This document shows, piece by piece, positions 45,980-57,224 of a DNA stretch of 64,000 nt; the stretch's first letter is position 1; every line of letters starts with the position of its first letter. The notes under the pieces were generated by a model. The model had not been told where the DNA came from. It saw only the letters and a program-made list of their open reading frames with translations, and did not search any database. This DNA is from Alphaproteobacteria bacterium (lineage in GTDB: Bacteria; Pseudomonadota; Alphaproteobacteria; Micropepsales; Micropepsaceae). The stretch spans positions 1-64,000 of the forward strand of contig CANHNJ010000006.1 in the NCBI GenBank assembly GCA_947462105.1, written 5' to 3'. Position numbers and translations under genes: made by a program.

Positions 45980-47308
45980 ATGCAAAACCCCGATCCCAGC
46001 CCCCGCCGCGCCCGCCAAAAAGGCCCATTGCGGGGCACGGCCACGATCCCCGGCGACAAGTCGATTTCCCAGCGGGCCATCATCCTGGGCGGCCTGGCGA
46101 CTGGAGAAACCCGCATTACCGGCCTGCTGGAGTCCGGCGACGTCCAGTCCACCGCCGGGGCGATCCGGGCCCTGGGCGCCACCGTGACCCGCGACGGGCC
46201 GGGCGCCTGGCGGGTGACGGGGGCCAAGTGGGCCAGCCCGGCGGAACCTCTGGATTTCGGCAATTCGGGCACCGGCTCGCGGCTGGTGATGGGCGCGGTG
46301 GCCGGGCAGGGCATCTCGGCCACCTTCACCGGCGACGCCTCCCTGCGCTCGCGCCCGATGGCGCGGGTGCTGGACCCGCTCAAGGCCTTTGGCGCGACCT
46401 ATGCGGGCCAGGGCGCCAAGGCGCTGATGCCGGTGACGGTGCAGGGAGCAAAAACCATTCCGGCGGCGGATGTCACCGTCGCCACCGCCTCGGCGCAGGT
46501 GAAATCGGCGCTGCTGCTGGCGGCGCTGGGTGCAACCGGCACCAGCCGCATCGCGCAGGCCACGCTGACCCGCGATCACAGCGAGAAGATGCTGGCCGGG
46601 TTCGGCGCGAACATCACCGTGACGCCGGACGGCGCAGGCGAAGTCATCGCCATCGCAGGTCCGGTGCAGCTCAAGGCCTGCGCCGTGGAAGTGCCGCGCG
46701 ATCCGTCTTCGGCGGCGTTCCCGCTGGTGGCGGCGCTGATCGTCCCGGGCTCGGAAATCACGCTGCCCAACATCATGCTCAATCCCCGCCGCGCCGGGCT
46801 GATCGAGACCCTGATCGAGATGGGCGGCGACATCACCATCAGCAATCGCCGCACCAGCGGCGGCGAGGCGATTGGCGATCTCATCGTGCGCGCTTCAAAG
46901 CTCAAGGGCATCGAGGTGCCGCACGACCGCGCGCCGTCGATGATCGACGAATATCCCATCCTGGCGGTGGCGGCGGCCTTCGCCACCGGCACCACCGCCA
47001 TGCGCGGGCTGGAGGAATTGCGGGTCAAGGAAAGCGACCGCCTCGAAGCGGTGGCGCGGGGGCTGACGCTGAACGGCGTGCCGCACACCATCGCAGGTGA
47101 CGACCTGCTGGTGCACGGCATGGGGCAGGATGGCGTGCCCGGCGGTGGCACCGTGCCCACCCACATGGATCACCGCATCGCGATGGCGTTCCTCACGATG
47201 GGCATGGCCGCGCAAAATCCCGTCACCGTCGATGATGTCACCATGATCGCCACCAGCTTCCCCGAATATGAGGGCCTGATGCTGAATTTGGGCGCGGACC
47301 TCGCATGA
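45980..47308 (+). CDS. aroA: 3-phosphoshikimate 1-carboxyvinyltransferase (EPSP synthase, class II-like)
   Basis: The sixth step of the shikimate pathway. The 442-residue protein follows the Agrobacterium CP4 type: [98 protein letters not shown] and [17 protein letters not shown]4 has Ala at the second residue after Asn in NAATG, a change tied to glyphosate tolerance; here that position is Gly (NSGTG). The start is ATG 45980; an upstream frame overlaps the divergent gene and lacks homology. It overlaps cmk in ATGA. Confidence 0.95.
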   Translation: MQNPDPSPRRARQKGPLRGTATIPGDKSISQRAIILGGLATGETRITGLLESGDVQSTAGAIRALGATVTRDGPGAWRVTGAKWASPAEPLDFGNSGTGSRLVMGAVAGQGISATFTGDASLRSRPMARVLDPLKAFGATYAGQGAKALMPVTVQGAKTIPAADVTVATASAQVKSALLLAALGATGTSRIAQATLTRDHSEKMLAGFGANITVTPDGAGEVIAIAGPVQLKACAVEVPRDPSSAAFPLVAALIVPGSEITLPNIMLNPRRAGLIETLIEMGGDITISNRRTSGGEAIGDLIVRASKLKGIEVPHDRAPSMIDEYPILAVAAAFATGTTAMRGLEELRVKESDRLEAVARGLTLNGVPHTIAGDDLLVHGMGQDGVPGGGTVPTHMDHRIAMAFLTMGMAAQNPVTVDDVTMIATSFPEYEGLMLNLGADLA

Positions 47309-47973
47309 CCGTGGTGATTGCCGTCGATGGCCCCGCCGCCTCCGGCAAGGGCACGATCTCGCGGCGGCTGGCGAAGCATTTCCATTTCGCCCACATGGAT
47401 TCCGGCGCGCTCTATCGCCTGACGGCGCTGGCGGTGCTGGAGGCGAACGGCGACCCCACCCTCGAGGCCGATGCGCTCTGCGGTGCCGCCACCATCGATT
47501 TGAGCCGCGCGGGCGATCCCGCCATCCGCACGGCGGAAGTCGGCACGGCGGCGTCCCGGGTCTCGGCTATCGCGGCGGTGCGGGCGGCGCTGCATGATTT
47601 CCAGATCAGCTTCCTCACCAGCCCGCCGGGGGAAAGCCTGGGCGCGGTGATGGACGGGCGCGACATCGGCACCGTCATCGCCCCCCACGCCCAGGCCAAG
47701 CTCTATATCGAGGCCAGCCCGGAAGTCCGGGCCCACCGCCGCTGGCTGGAACTCGCCGGCATGGGGCTGGAACGGGACAAGACCCTGTTGCTGGCCGAAA
47801 TCCTGGCCCGGGACGAGGCCGACCGCACCCGGCCGATCTCGCCCCTGCGCCGGGCCGAGGACGCCGCCTTGCTCGACACCACCAATTTGGATATAGACGC
47901 GGCGTTCGCGGCCGCTCTGGCCTTGGTTTCTCCAAGGGTTGAGGGCGCGCTCAAGGAACGCCACAGGGGCTAA
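47305..47973 (+). CDS. cmk: cytidylate kinase
   Basis: It phosphorylates CMP and dCMP. The 222-residue protein has P-loop [29 protein letters not shown], the CMP-site [20 protein letters not shown] and the lid [17 protein letters not shown]. It overlaps aroA by 4 nt and precedes rpsA, the common aroA-cmk-rpsA order. Confidence 0.96.
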   Translation: MTVVIAVDGPAASGKGTISRRLAKHFHFAHMDSGALYRLTALAVLEANGDPTLEADALCGAATIDLSRAGDPAIRTAEVGTAASRVSAIAAVRAALHDFQISFLTSPPGESLGAVMDGRDIGTVIAPHAQAKLYIEASPEVRAHRRWLELAGMGLERDKTLLLAEILARDEADRTRPISPLRRAEDAALLDTTNLDIDAAFAAALALVSPRVEGALKERHRG

Positions 47974-48105
47974 GGAGGCCCGGCGTCCTTTCGGGCAACC
48001 CGCTTACTTCATTGCAAACCCATCGCCCTCAAAAAGGGAAGTCCAGCGGCATCTTCATTGGGAAGACGCCCGTTCGGCATGACGCACGTACAGGAAATAA
48101 ACCGC
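47974..48105 (+). promoter_or_regulatory. leader region of rpsA
   Basis: This 132-base gap before rpsA lacks any gene. The short pairable segments suggest a structured leader. In E. coli the rpsA leader mediates S1 autoregulation; whether that holds here is not shown by the sequence. Confidence 0.3.
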
Positions 48106-49869
48106 ATGGCTCGCGCCGCTACCGTCCTCAAGAACCCGCCGTCCATTTCCACGCCGTCGCGCGACGATTTCGCCGCGATGCTGGAGCAGAGCTTCACGAC
48201 CCAGTCGCCGCAGGAAGGCGCCGTCATCAAGGGCACCATCGTCTCGATCGAGAATGATTTTGCCATGGTCGATGTCGGTCTGAAGACCGAGGGCCGCATC
48301 GCCCTCAAGGAATTCGCCATGCCGGGCGTGCCCGCCGACATCAAGGTCGGCGACACGGTCGAAGTTTACCTGGAGCGCGTCGAGAATGCGCTGGGCGAAG
48401 CCGTGCTGTCGCGCGACAAGGCCCGCCGCGAGGAAAGCTGGATCAAGCTGGAACGCGCCTTCAACGACCAGACCCGCGTCACCGGCGTGATCTTCGGCCG
48501 CGTCAAGGGCGGCTTCACCGTCGATCTCGACGGCGCCGTCGCGTTCCTGCCCGGCAGCCAGGTTGACGTCCGCCCGATGCGCGATGTCGGCCCGCTGATG
48601 AACCAGCCGCAGTTGTTCCAGATCCTCAAGATGGATCGCCGCCGCGGCAACATCGTCGTCTCGCGCCGCGCCGTGCTCGAAGAGCGCCGCGCCGAGGAGC
48701 GCACCTCGCTGGTCGCCAGCCTGGTCGAGAAGCAGGTGGTCGAAGGCGTGGTCAAGAACATCACCGACTATGGCGCCTTCGTGGATCTGGGCGGCGTGGA
48801 CGGCCTGCTGCATGTCACCGACATCGCCTGGCGCCGCGTTTCGCACCCGACCGAAGTCCTGACCGTCGGCCAGACCGTCACCGTGCAGATCATCAAGATC
48901 AACCATGAGACGCAGCGCATCAGCCTGGGCATGAAGCAGCTCCAGACCGATCCGTGGGAAGGCGTTTCGGCCAAGTACCCGGTCGGCGCCAAGTTCACCG
49001 GCAAGGTCACCAATGTCACCGATTACGGCGCCTTCGTGGAGCTGGAGCCGGGCGTCGAAGGCCTGGTCCATGTCAGCGAGATGAGCTGGGTCAAGAAGAA
49101 CCTGGCCCCGTCCAAGCTGGTCGCGCCGGGCACCGATGTCGATGTGCAGGTGCTGGAAGTCGATTCCAACAAGCGCCGCATCAGCCTCGGCCTCAAGCAG
49201 ACCCAGGAAAACCCGTGGAACGCCGTGGCCGCCGAACATCCGGTGGGCAGCGTGATCGAGGGCGAGATCAAGTCCATCACCGAGTTCGGCCTGTTTGTCG
49301 GTATCGACAGCGAGATCGACGGCATGGTCCATCTCTCCGACCTGAGCTGGACCGAAGCCGGCGAAGACGCCATAAAGGCCTATGAGAAGGGTCAGACCGT
49401 CAAGGCCAAGATCCTCGACATCGATATCGAGAAGGAGCGCGTCTCCCTCGGCATCAAGCAGCTGGAAGAAGGTCCGGCCCGTTCCTCTGGCGCGGCGGCG
49501 TCTGCCGGTTCCACCGGCGGTGGCCTGCGCAAGAACCAGGTCGTCACCGGCTCGGTGACCGAGGTCAATGACGGTGGCATCGAGGTGGAACTGGAAGGCG
49601 GCGTTCGCGCCTTCATCCGCCGCGCCGACCTGGCCCGCGACCGCAACGACCAGCGTCCCGAGCGTTTCGGCAAGGGCGACAAGGTCGATGCCCTGGTCAC
49701 CTCGGTGGACAAGGCCAGCCGCAAGGTCAGCCTGTCGATCAAGGCCAAGGAAATCTCGGAAGAGCGCGACGCCGTCGAGCAGTTCGGTTCGTCCGACTCG
49801 GGCGCCAGCCTTGGCGACATCCTGGGTGCGGCCCTGAAGAAGAAGACGAAAAAGGGCGAGGCGGAATAA
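48106..49869 (+). CDS. rpsA: 30S ribosomal protein S1
   Basis: The 587-residue S1 protein with six S1 RNA-binding domains; characteristic repeated motifs are VEGVVKNITDYGAFVDLGGV, FTGKVTNVTDYGAFVELEPG and IEGEIKSITEFGLFVGIDSE. It recruits mRNA to the 30S subunit. ATG 48106 is preceded by AGGAAA at the right distance; a longer frame begins 48 bases upstream but has no ribosome site. The tail is Lys-rich (LKKKTKKGEAE). Confidence 0.97.
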   Translation: MARAATVLKNPPSISTPSRDDFAAMLEQSFTTQSPQEGAVIKGTIVSIENDFAMVDVGLKTEGRIALKEFAMPGVPADIKVGDTVEVYLERVENALGEAVLSRDKARREESWIKLERAFNDQTRVTGVIFGRVKGGFTVDLDGAVAFLPGSQVDVRPMRDVGPLMNQPQLFQILKMDRRRGNIVVSRRAVLEERRAEERTSLVASLVEKQVVEGVVKNITDYGAFVDLGGVDGLLHVTDIAWRRVSHPTEVLTVGQTVTVQIIKINHETQRISLGMKQLQTDPWEGVSAKYPVGAKFTGKVTNVTDYGAFVELEPGVEGLVHVSEMSWVKKNLAPSKLVAPGTDVDVQVLEVDSNKRRISLGLKQTQENPWNAVAAEHPVGSVIEGEIKSITEFGLFVGIDSEIDGMVHLSDLSWTEAGEDAIKAYEKGQTVKAKILDIDIEKERVSLGIKQLEEGPARSSGAAASAGSTGGGLRKNQVVTGSVTEVNDGGIEVELEGGVRAFIRRADLARDRNDQRPERFGKGDKVDALVTSVDKASRKVSLSIKAKEISEERDAVEQFGSSDSGASLGDILGAALKKKTKKGEAE

Positions 49870-49945
49870 CGAAAGGTCCAGTGGACCTTTCGTCCGCCGA
49901 GCGCCAAGCCCCTCACTTGTGAGGGGCGCGGCAGTCCAGAAGTAA

Positions 49946-49976
49946 GAGGGCGCGGGTTCATCCCGCGCCCTTTTGC
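49946..49976 (+). terminator. intrinsic terminator of rpsA
   Basis: AGGGCGCGGG and CCCGCGCCCT arms around TTCAT are followed by TTTTG. Two further hairpins without T-runs (49871-49892 and about 49909-49928) lie just before it. Confidence 0.85.
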
Positions 49977-50029
49977 TTTGTGGTCTGCCGGGCGTAGGCT
50001 CCCCGCATAACAAGACAAGGGGGAGCCTC

Positions 50030-50500
50030 ATGAAGAAGACCGTATTTGCGCTGCTGGCGGCGGGTTTGCTGGCCGCGCCAGTTCTGGCCCAGACGCCGTT
50101 CCAGAACCCGGAAGGCGTGCTGCACATGGGTGGGGCAGAGGCCAACACGCGGATGACCGCCAACCTGACCGATCACCTGGGCACCTATTTCATCTACCGC
50201 AAGGACAGCTACCAGCAGGAGCTGGTCTATCGCGATGGCTCGGGCGTGCCCGAGGTCCATGCCAACTGGGCCGACCATTTCATCGTCACCGAAGGCGAGG
50301 CCACCTTGGTGGTGGGCGGCACGGTGGTGAACCCGAAGGAAACCGGCCCCGGCGAGACCCGTGGCACCGCCATCACCGGCGGCAAGGAATATGCGCTGAC
50401 CCCGGGCACCAACCTCACCGTGCCGCGCGGCGTGCCGCACTGGACGGTGCTGAAGCCCGGCGCCCATATGCGCGCGGTGGTGTTCAAGCTGCGGGATTGA
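50030..50500 (+). CDS. exported cupin-domain protein
   Basis: A 156-residue protein with a signal peptide (TVFALLAAGLLAAPVLAQ) and a single cupin barrel. Recognisable elements are the first motif, with His in EVHANWADHFIVTEGEATLV (G-x-x-x-H-H-like), and the second, GTNLTVPRGVPHWTVLKPGA, with the PxGxPH pattern. The histidines can bind a metal. The substrate is unknown. It has an excellent ribosome site (AAGGGGGAG) and is monocistronic between rpsA and the histone-like gene. Confidence 0.8.
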   Translation: MKKTVFALLAAGLLAAPVLAQTPFQNPEGVLHMGGAEANTRMTANLTDHLGTYFIYRKDSYQQELVYRDGSGVPEVHANWADHFIVTEGEATLVVGGTVVNPKETGPGETRGTAITGGKEYALTPGTNLTVPRGVPHWTVLKPGAHMRAVVFKLRD

Positions 50501-50602
50501 TCATCGCGCGTGGAACTTCGTCGCGTGCTTGCCGGACGATTGGCGGATTTTCCAGAATCGCTCTAGATTTAAGTATTCAAAACTCTAGAGGGATTGTTTC
50601 AC

Positions 50603-50830
50603 ATGGCTAAGAAGAAGGGCGCGCTCGCCAAGCGGGCGACCGAACTGAAGTCTGCGGTCGCCGATCTGGTTGCCGCCGTGGTGCCTGGCGCGGCGCCGAA
50701 GAAGAAGAAAAAGAAGGCGAAGAAGGCCAAGGTCGTGAAGGCTGCGAAGGCCGTCGTGAAGAAGGCCAAGAAGGCCGCCAAGAAGGTCGCCAAGAAGGCC
50801 CCGAAGAAGAAGGCCAAGAAGAAAAAGTAA
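50603..50830 (+). CDS. lysine-rich histone H1-like protein
   Basis: A 75-residue very basic protein. A short N-terminal part (MAKKKGALAKRATELKSAVA, DLVAAVVPG) is followed by about 40 residues made almost only of Lys, Ala, Val and Pro (KKAKVVKAAKAVVKKAKKAA). This resembles the C-terminal tail of histone H1 and bacterial Hc1-like proteins that compact DNA. A DNA-binding role is inferred. GAGG lies 11 bases before the ATG. It has its own terminator and lies just before ihfB, another nucleoid gene. Lysine codons are almost all AAG. Confidence 0.75.
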   Translation: MAKKKGALAKRATELKSAVADLVAAVVPGAAPKKKKKKAKKAKVVKAAKAVVKKAKKAAKKVAKKAPKKKAKKKK

Positions 50831-50874
50831 CGACCGCCTGGCTAGGCATTGACTGGCACGGCACGCATAAAGCG

Positions 50875-50911
50875 AAAAGGCGCGTCCCGCATGACCGGGA
50901 CGCGCCTTTTT
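50875..50911 (+). terminator. intrinsic terminator of the histone-like gene
   Basis: A perfect 15-bp stem, AAAAGGCGCGTCCCG with CGGGACGCGCCTTTT, ends in a T-run. Confidence 0.9.
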
Positions 50912-51137
50912 ATTTGCTGGGCCGAGCCCGGCAAAGGTCGAATCGGGCAGTCCGGGCGGGCGCTTAGGGCCCACAGGACGGCCCGGACCGCCCAAAATGC
51001 GGCTAACGGGGCATTTCTGCGCCGGAATCAGCGACCACAGGCCGAAAAATTCTGACTTTTCAGTTGGTTCCCGTTGACGCACTGCAATCGCTCTGACACT
51101 TTACCCACAGGCCGGGTTTAACCGGCGTGGGGCACTC
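50912..51137 (+). promoter_or_regulatory. upstream region of ihfB with a TTGACG -35 box
   Basis: This 226-base stretch has no gene. A TTGACG at 51074-51079 lies about 60 bases before the ihfB ATG and is the best -35 candidate; no good -10 follows at 17 bases. Confidence 0.35.
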
Positions 51138-51437
51138 ATGATCAAGTCCGAACTGGTCGCGCGTCTTACCGCTCGCTATCCGCACCTCTATCACCGGGAT
51201 GTGGAACGCATCGTCACCACCGTGCTGGATTCGATCAGCAAGGCGCTGGCCGCCGGCCATCGCGTCGAGCTGCGCGGCTTTGGTGCGTTTTCGGTCAAGG
51301 TCCGTCCCAGCCGCATGGGCCGCAATCCCCGCACGGGCGAACCGGTCTCGGTCGGCCAGAAGCGCGCGCCCTTCTTCCGTACCGGCAAGGAATTGCGGGA
51401 ACGCCTCAATGGTGGAAAATCCGACGGACAGGACTGA
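51138..51437 (+). CDS. ihfB: integration host factor subunit beta
   Basis: A DNA-bending nucleoid protein that works with IhfA. The 99-residue protein shows [20 protein letters not shown] at the start, [20 protein letters not shown] and the intercalating-proline arm [21 protein letters not shown] normally assists sigma-54 promoters, and rpoN is present at 36 kb. It lies 24 bases ahead of pyrF. Confidence 0.95.
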   Translation: MIKSELVARLTARYPHLYHRDVERIVTTVLDSISKALAAGHRVELRGFGAFSVKVRPSRMGRNPRTGEPVSVGQKRAPFFRTGKELRERLNGGKSDGQD

Positions 51438-51461
51438 GCCTGCCGTGATACGGCTCGCGCC

Positions 51462-52169
51462 ATGACTTCGATTCCGGCTGCCAATCCCATCTACGTCGCT
51501 CTCGATACCCCCGACCTCGCATACGCCCTCAGCCTCGCCGCGCGCGTGGCGCCGCATGTTGGCGGCCTGAAGCTGGGCAAGGAATTCCTCGCCGCCAACG
51601 GGCCGCAGGGCATTCGCGCCTTCGAGCAGTTCGGCCTGCCGATCTTCGCCGACACCAAGTTTCACGACATTCCCAACACCGTGGCGGGTGCTGTGCGCGC
51701 CACCGCCGCGCTGGGCGTGCACATCGTCAACGTTCATGCCAGTGGCGGCGCGGCGATGATGCAGGCCGCGCACGATGCGGCCAAGGCGGTCAGTCCAAAG
51801 ACCAGGGTGATCGCCGTCACCGTGCTCACCAGCCTGTCGGACGCCGATCTGGCGGCGGTGGGGCAGGCGATCCCGGCCCGCGACCAGGTGCTGCGCCTCG
51901 CAACGCTGACCAAGGAATGCGGCCTGGATGGCGTGGTCTGTTCGGCGCACGAGATCGCGCCCATCCGGGCCGCGCTGGGCGACGACTTCCTGCTGGTGGT
52001 GCCGGGCATCCGGCCGGCCGGAGCGGCGCTGGGCGACCAGAGCCGCGTCATGGACCCGAAAGCGGCGCGGGATGCGGGTGCTTCAATCCTGGTGATTGGC
52101 CGCCCGATCACTGCTGCAGCCGACCCGGCTGAGGCCGCCCGCGCCATTGCCGAAAGCCTAGCGACCTGA
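51462..52169 (+). CDS. pyrF: orotidine-5'-phosphate decarboxylase
   Basis: The final step of de novo UMP synthesis. A 235-residue TIM barrel with the catalytic FADTKFHDIPNTVAGAV (D-x-K-x-x-D), LDTPDLAYALSLA and phosphate-site VVPGIRPAG and ILVIGRPITAAADP. It is upstream of trpF and on the same strand, 57 bases apart. Confidence 0.96.
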   Translation: MTSIPAANPIYVALDTPDLAYALSLAARVAPHVGGLKLGKEFLAANGPQGIRAFEQFGLPIFADTKFHDIPNTVAGAVRATAALGVHIVNVHASGGAAMMQAAHDAAKAVSPKTRVIAVTVLTSLSDADLAAVGQAIPARDQVLRLATLTKECGLDGVVCSAHEIAPIRAALGDDFLLVVPGIRPAGAALGDQSRVMDPKAARDAGASILVIGRPITAAADPAEAARAIAESLAT

Positions 52170-52226
52170 ATGGTTTAGCCGGGTTTGCTTGATTTTGGGG
52201 TTGCCAGAGCCCATACACCCGGTTCC

Positions 52227-52885
52227 ATGCCCGCTTTTCCTGAAAAAGTTGCCGTCAAAATCTGTGGCCTGACCAGCGTCGAAGCGGCGGCCGCCGCCGT
52301 GCGCGCGGGGGCCGATTTCGGCGGGCTGGTCTTCCATCCGGCGTCTCCGCGCAACCTGTCGCTGGACGCGGCCTGGAGCATCGCCAGCGCCCTGCGCGGC
52401 AAGCTGAAATTTGCCGCCCTGGTGGCCGATGCCGACGACGCCCTGCTGGCCGCGATCATCGAAGCGGTGCGGCCCGACTATCTGCAGCTGCATGGCAAGG
52501 AAAGCGTCGCCCGCACCCAGGATATCCGCGTGCGCTTCGGCGCGGTGATCAAGGCGTTGCCCATCGCGGACGCGGCGGACGTTGCCGCCGCCGCGCCTTA
52601 CGACGCCGTCGCCGACATGCTGCTGTTCGACGCCAAGCCGCCCAAGGGTGCCGACCGCGCCGGTGGTCATGGCAACGCCTTCGACTGGACGCTGCTGCAA
52701 GGCCGCCGCTTCGACAAGCCCTGGTTCCTAGCCGGCGGCCTGGATGTGGACAATGTCGCGCGCGCCATCGCCTTGTCGGGCGCCGCGATGGTGGATGTTT
52801 CCTCCGGCGTCGAGAGCACGCCCGGCGTGAAGAGCGCCGAACGCATTTCCCAGTTCATCGCCGCCACGCGGCATCCGGTGCAGGC

Positions 52886-52889
<4 letters not shown>
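52227..52889 (+). CDS. trpF: phosphoribosylanthranilate isomerase
   Basis: The third step of tryptophan synthesis. A 220-residue TIM barrel: catalytic Cys in [18 protein letters not shown], catalytic Asp in [16 protein letters not shown], and [20 protein letters not shown] at the phosphate site. ATG 52227 is chosen because the upstream extension lacks homology. It overlaps trpB by 4 nt. Confidence 0.95.
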
Positions 52890-54093
<1,204 letters not shown>

Positions 54094-54097
<4 letters not shown>

Positions 54098-54933
54098 GCC
54101 GTCTGGCCGCGAAATTCGCCGAGCTGAAGAAGGAAGGACGCAGCGCCTTCATTCCCTTCATCAGCGCGGGTGATCCCAACATGGAGATCTGTGCCGCCAT
54201 TCTCGATGCGCTGCCCGGCTGCGGCGCCGACATCATCGAGCTGGGCATGCCCTTCTCCGATCCGATGGCCGACGGCCCGGCGGTGCAGATGTCGTCCACC
54301 CGCGCCATCGCGGCGGGCGCGACCATGCCCAGGGTGATCGAGCTGGTGCGGAAATTCCGCAAAAAGGACAACAAGACCCCCATCGTGCTGATGGGTTATT
54401 TCAATCCCATCCACGCCTATGGCACCGCCAAGTTCGCCCGCGACGTGGCGGCGGCGGGGGTCGATGGCCTGATCGCGGTCGATCTTCCCATCGAGGAAGA
54501 CGAAGTGCTGCGCCTGCCGGCGGCGGCGCAGGGCGTTGACCTGGTCCGCTTCGTCACCCCGACCACGGACGCGGCGCGCCTGGGGCGCATCCTCGAAGCC
54601 GCCAGCGGTTATCTCTATTACGTCTCGGTGGCGGGCGTGACCGGCACCAAGAGTTTCACCGAAGCCGACGTTGCCGCCGCCATTGCGCGGGTGCGCGCCG
54701 CCACCACGCTGCCCGTGGCAGTAGGCTTCGGCATCAAGACCCCGGAACAGGCCGCCACCATCGCCCGGCTGGCCGATGGCGTGGTGGTGGGTTCGGCCAT
54801 CGTCACCAAAATCGCGGAAACCCTGGGCCAGAATCCGGAAGTGGTGGTCAAGGCCGTGACCGACCTCTGCACTTCGCTGGCGCAGGCGACCCATGCCGCG
54901 CGACCCGCAAAAGTGGAGACCGGTTTTGCGTAA
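54094..54933 (+). CDS. trpA: tryptophan synthase alpha subunit
   Basis: It cleaves indole-3-glycerol phosphate. A 279-residue TIM barrel with catalytic Glu in [20 protein letters not shown] and catalytic Asp in [27 protein letters not shown] is the phosphate site. The start is GTG, overlapping the trpB stop as GTGA. Confidence 0.96.
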
Positions 54934-54972
54934 GGTCGCGCGCCAATCAAAAACTTCTGCTAAGGTGCAGGC

Positions 54973-55911
54973 ATGAACTGGATCACCAATCTCGTTCGCC
55001 CTAAGATCAAGGGGCTGATGGCGGGCAAGTCCGTGCCGGGCAGCAGCACGCCGGAGAATCTCTGGCGCAAATGCCCGTCCTGCGCGGAAATGATCTTTCA
55101 CCGCGACCTGATCGCCAACCAGTATGTCTGCACCAAGTGCGGCCATCACATGCGCATCGGCCCGGCGGAGCGTTTCGCCTATACCTTCGATGCCCACAGC
55201 TTCACCGAGCTGCCGCCGGTCACCGTCAAGGCCGATCCGCTGGCCTTCAAGGCCGACAAGAAATATGCCGACGAGATGAAGGCGGCCAAGGCCAAGACCG
55301 GCCGCTCCGAAGCCTTCAGCGCCGCTAAGGGCACCATTGACGGCCTGCCGGTCATGGTCGCGGTGCAGGCGTTCGATTTCCTGGGCGGTTCGCTGGGCAT
55401 GGCGGTGGGCGAGGGCTTCGTCGCCGCCGCCGAGGCTGCCGTGGCCGACAAGCGCCCCTTCCTGCTCTTTGTCGCGTCCGGCGGCGCGCGCATGCAGGAA
55501 AGCATGCTGTCGCTGATGCAGATGCCGCGCACGACCATCGCGGTGCAACTGCTGAAGGAAGCGGGCCTGCCCTATGTCATCGTGCTGACCGATCCCACCT
55601 TCGGCGGCGTCTCGGCCTCCTATGCCATGCTGGGCGACATCCAGATCGCCGAGCCCGGGGCGCAGATCGGCTTTGCCGGGGCGCGCGTCATCGCCCAGAC
55701 CATCCGCGAGAAGCTGCCGGAAGGCTTCCAGCGCGCCGAATATCTGCTCAAGCACGGCATGCTGGACATGGTGGTGCATCGCCACGAGATGCGCGAGACG
55801 CTATCGCGGGTGCTGCACCTGCTGATGAAGCAGCCGCGCCCCAAGGCCAAGAAGCTGCCGCCGCCGCCGGCAAACGGCAATGGCAACGGGCACGCCAAAA
55901 CGGCGCCATGA
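54973..55911 (+). CDS. accD: acetyl-CoA carboxylase, carboxyltransferase beta subunit
   Basis: It transfers carboxyl from biotin to acetyl-CoA, with AccA. The 312-residue protein has an N-terminal four-Cys zinc ribbon (WRKCPSCAEMIFHRDL and YVCTKCGHHMRIG), the crotonase-fold core DFLGGSLGMAVGEGFVAA and SGGARMQESMLSLMQM. The C-terminal tail is Pro/Asn/Gly-rich (PPPPANGNGNGHAK). The trpFBA-accD-folC order is common in alphaproteobacteria. It overlaps folC by 4 nt. Confidence 0.96.
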   Translation: MNWITNLVRPKIKGLMAGKSVPGSSTPENLWRKCPSCAEMIFHRDLIANQYVCTKCGHHMRIGPAERFAYTFDAHSFTELPPVTVKADPLAFKADKKYADEMKAAKAKTGRSEAFSAAKGTIDGLPVMVAVQAFDFLGGSLGMAVGEGFVAAAEAAVADKRPFLLFVASGGARMQESMLSLMQMPRTTIAVQLLKEAGLPYVIVLTDPTFGGVSASYAMLGDIQIAEPGAQIGFAGARVIAQTIREKLPEGFQRAEYLLKHGMLDMVVHRHEMRETLSRVLHLLMKQPRPKAKKLPPPPANGNGNGHAKTAP

Positions 55912-57224
55912 CGCTCGCAACGCGCAGCGACGTCATTCTCGAACGCCTGCTGGCGCTGCATCCCAAGAAAATCGACCTGGCGCTGGACCGCATCCGCCGC
56001 CTGCTGGCCGCGCTGGGCGACCCGCAGGACCGGCTGCCGCCGGTCATCCATGTCGCGGGCACCAACGGCAAGGGCAGCGTCTGCGCCTTCTCGCGCGCCA
56101 TGCTGGAAGCCCAGGGCCTGCGCGTGCACATGCACATCTCGCCCCATCTGGTGCGCTTCCATGAGCGCATCAGGCTGGCGGGCGACCTGATCGGCGAAGA
56201 AGAACTCTGCGACACGCTGATCGAAGTGGAGCGCGTCAATGACGGCGCCCCCATCACCTTCTTCGAGATCACGGCGGCTGCGATGTTCCTGTCCTTTGCG
56301 CGCCATCCCGCCGATGCGGTGGTGCTGGAAGTCGGGCTGGGCGGCACCTTCGACGCCACCAATGTTGTCAAACACCCGGCCATGACGGTGATCCAGCCGG
56401 TCGGGCTGGACCATCTCGAATTCCTCGGCAACGACCTGGCCGGCATCGCGCGCGAAAAGGCGGGCATCATCAAGAAGGGTTCGCGGCTGGTGGTGGGGCC
56501 ACAAGACGATGCGGCGCTGAACGAGATCCTGTCGCGCGCCGACCGGCTTAGCGTGTCGGCCTTCGTCTTCAACCAGGATTTCGCGGCGCGGCAGGAACAT
56601 GGCCGCATGGTCTATGAGGATGGCGACGGCCTGCTCGATCTGCCGCTGCCGAAACTGATCGGCCGCCACCAGATCGAGAATGCCGGTGTCGCCATCGCCG
56701 CCCTGCGCCATGCCCGCAAGAGCTGGGGCCATGACGCCGCCATCGAACGCGGTCTTGCCACCGTGGACTGGCCGGGGCGGCTGCAGCGCCTGCATCAGGG
56801 GCCGCTGGTGGAAGCCGCGCCCAAGGGCGCCGAAATCTGGCTCGATGGCGGTCACAATCCCCACTGCGCCGCCGCCGTCAGCCGCGCCATTGCCGACCTG
56901 GAGGAGCGGGGCGAACGCCCGCTCTACCTGATCTGCGGCATGCTGCGGACCAAGGATGCGGTGGGCTTCCTCAATGCCTTTCGCGGCCTGGCGCGGCATG
57001 TCGTGACGGTGGAGATTCCCGGCGAACCAGCCAGCCTGGGCGCGGGCGCGCTGTATGACGCCGCGCGCGAGGCGGGACTGGACGCCGCGCCGGGCGAGGA
57101 CCTGGAAGACGCCATGCTGCAGATTGCCGCCCGCACCCACATGGACCGGGGCGAAGCGCCGCCACGCGTCCTGATCTGCGGTTCCCTTTACCTTGCGGGC
57201 CGGGTTCTGGCGGAAAACCGCTAG
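55908..57224 (+). CDS. folC: folylpolyglutamate / dihydrofolate synthase
   Basis: It adds glutamate to dihydropteroate/folate. The 438-residue Mur-ligase-like protein has the ATP loop VAGTNGKGSVCAFSRAML, the omega-loop ISPHLVRFHERIR, EVGLGGTFDATNVV and LDGGHNPHCAAAVS. Together with the PabB-PabC fusion at 40 kb it is one of two folate genes in the window. Confidence 0.95.
   Translation: MTLATRSDVILERLLALHPKKIDLALDRIRRLLAALGDPQDRLPPVIHVAGTNGKGSVCAFSRAMLEAQGLRVHMHISPHLVRFHERIRLAGDLIGEEELCDTLIEVERVNDGAPITFFEITAAAMFLSFARHPADAVVLEVGLGGTFDATNVVKHPAMTVIQPVGLDHLEFLGNDLAGIAREKAGIIKKGSRLVVGPQDDAALNEILSRADRLSVSAFVFNQDFAARQEHGRMVYEDGDGLLDLPLPKLIGRHQIENAGVAIAALRHARKSWGHDAAIERGLATVDWPGRLQRLHQGPLVEAAPKGAEIWLDGGHNPHCAAAVSRAIADLEERGERPLYLICGMLRTKDAVGFLNAFRGLARHVVTVEIPGEPASLGAGALYDAAREAGLDAAPGEDLEDAMLQIAARTHMDRGEAPPRVLICGSLYLAGRVLAENR

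Noticed and set aside
49871-49892. A terminator directly after rpsA
   Set aside because: The 11-bp hairpin is followed by CGTCCG, not T's; the better terminator is at 49946-49976.
48055-50163. A 702-codon open frame on the minus strand
   Set aside because: It lies antisense to rpsA and the cupin gene, has no recognisable domains and mirrors GC-rich third positions.
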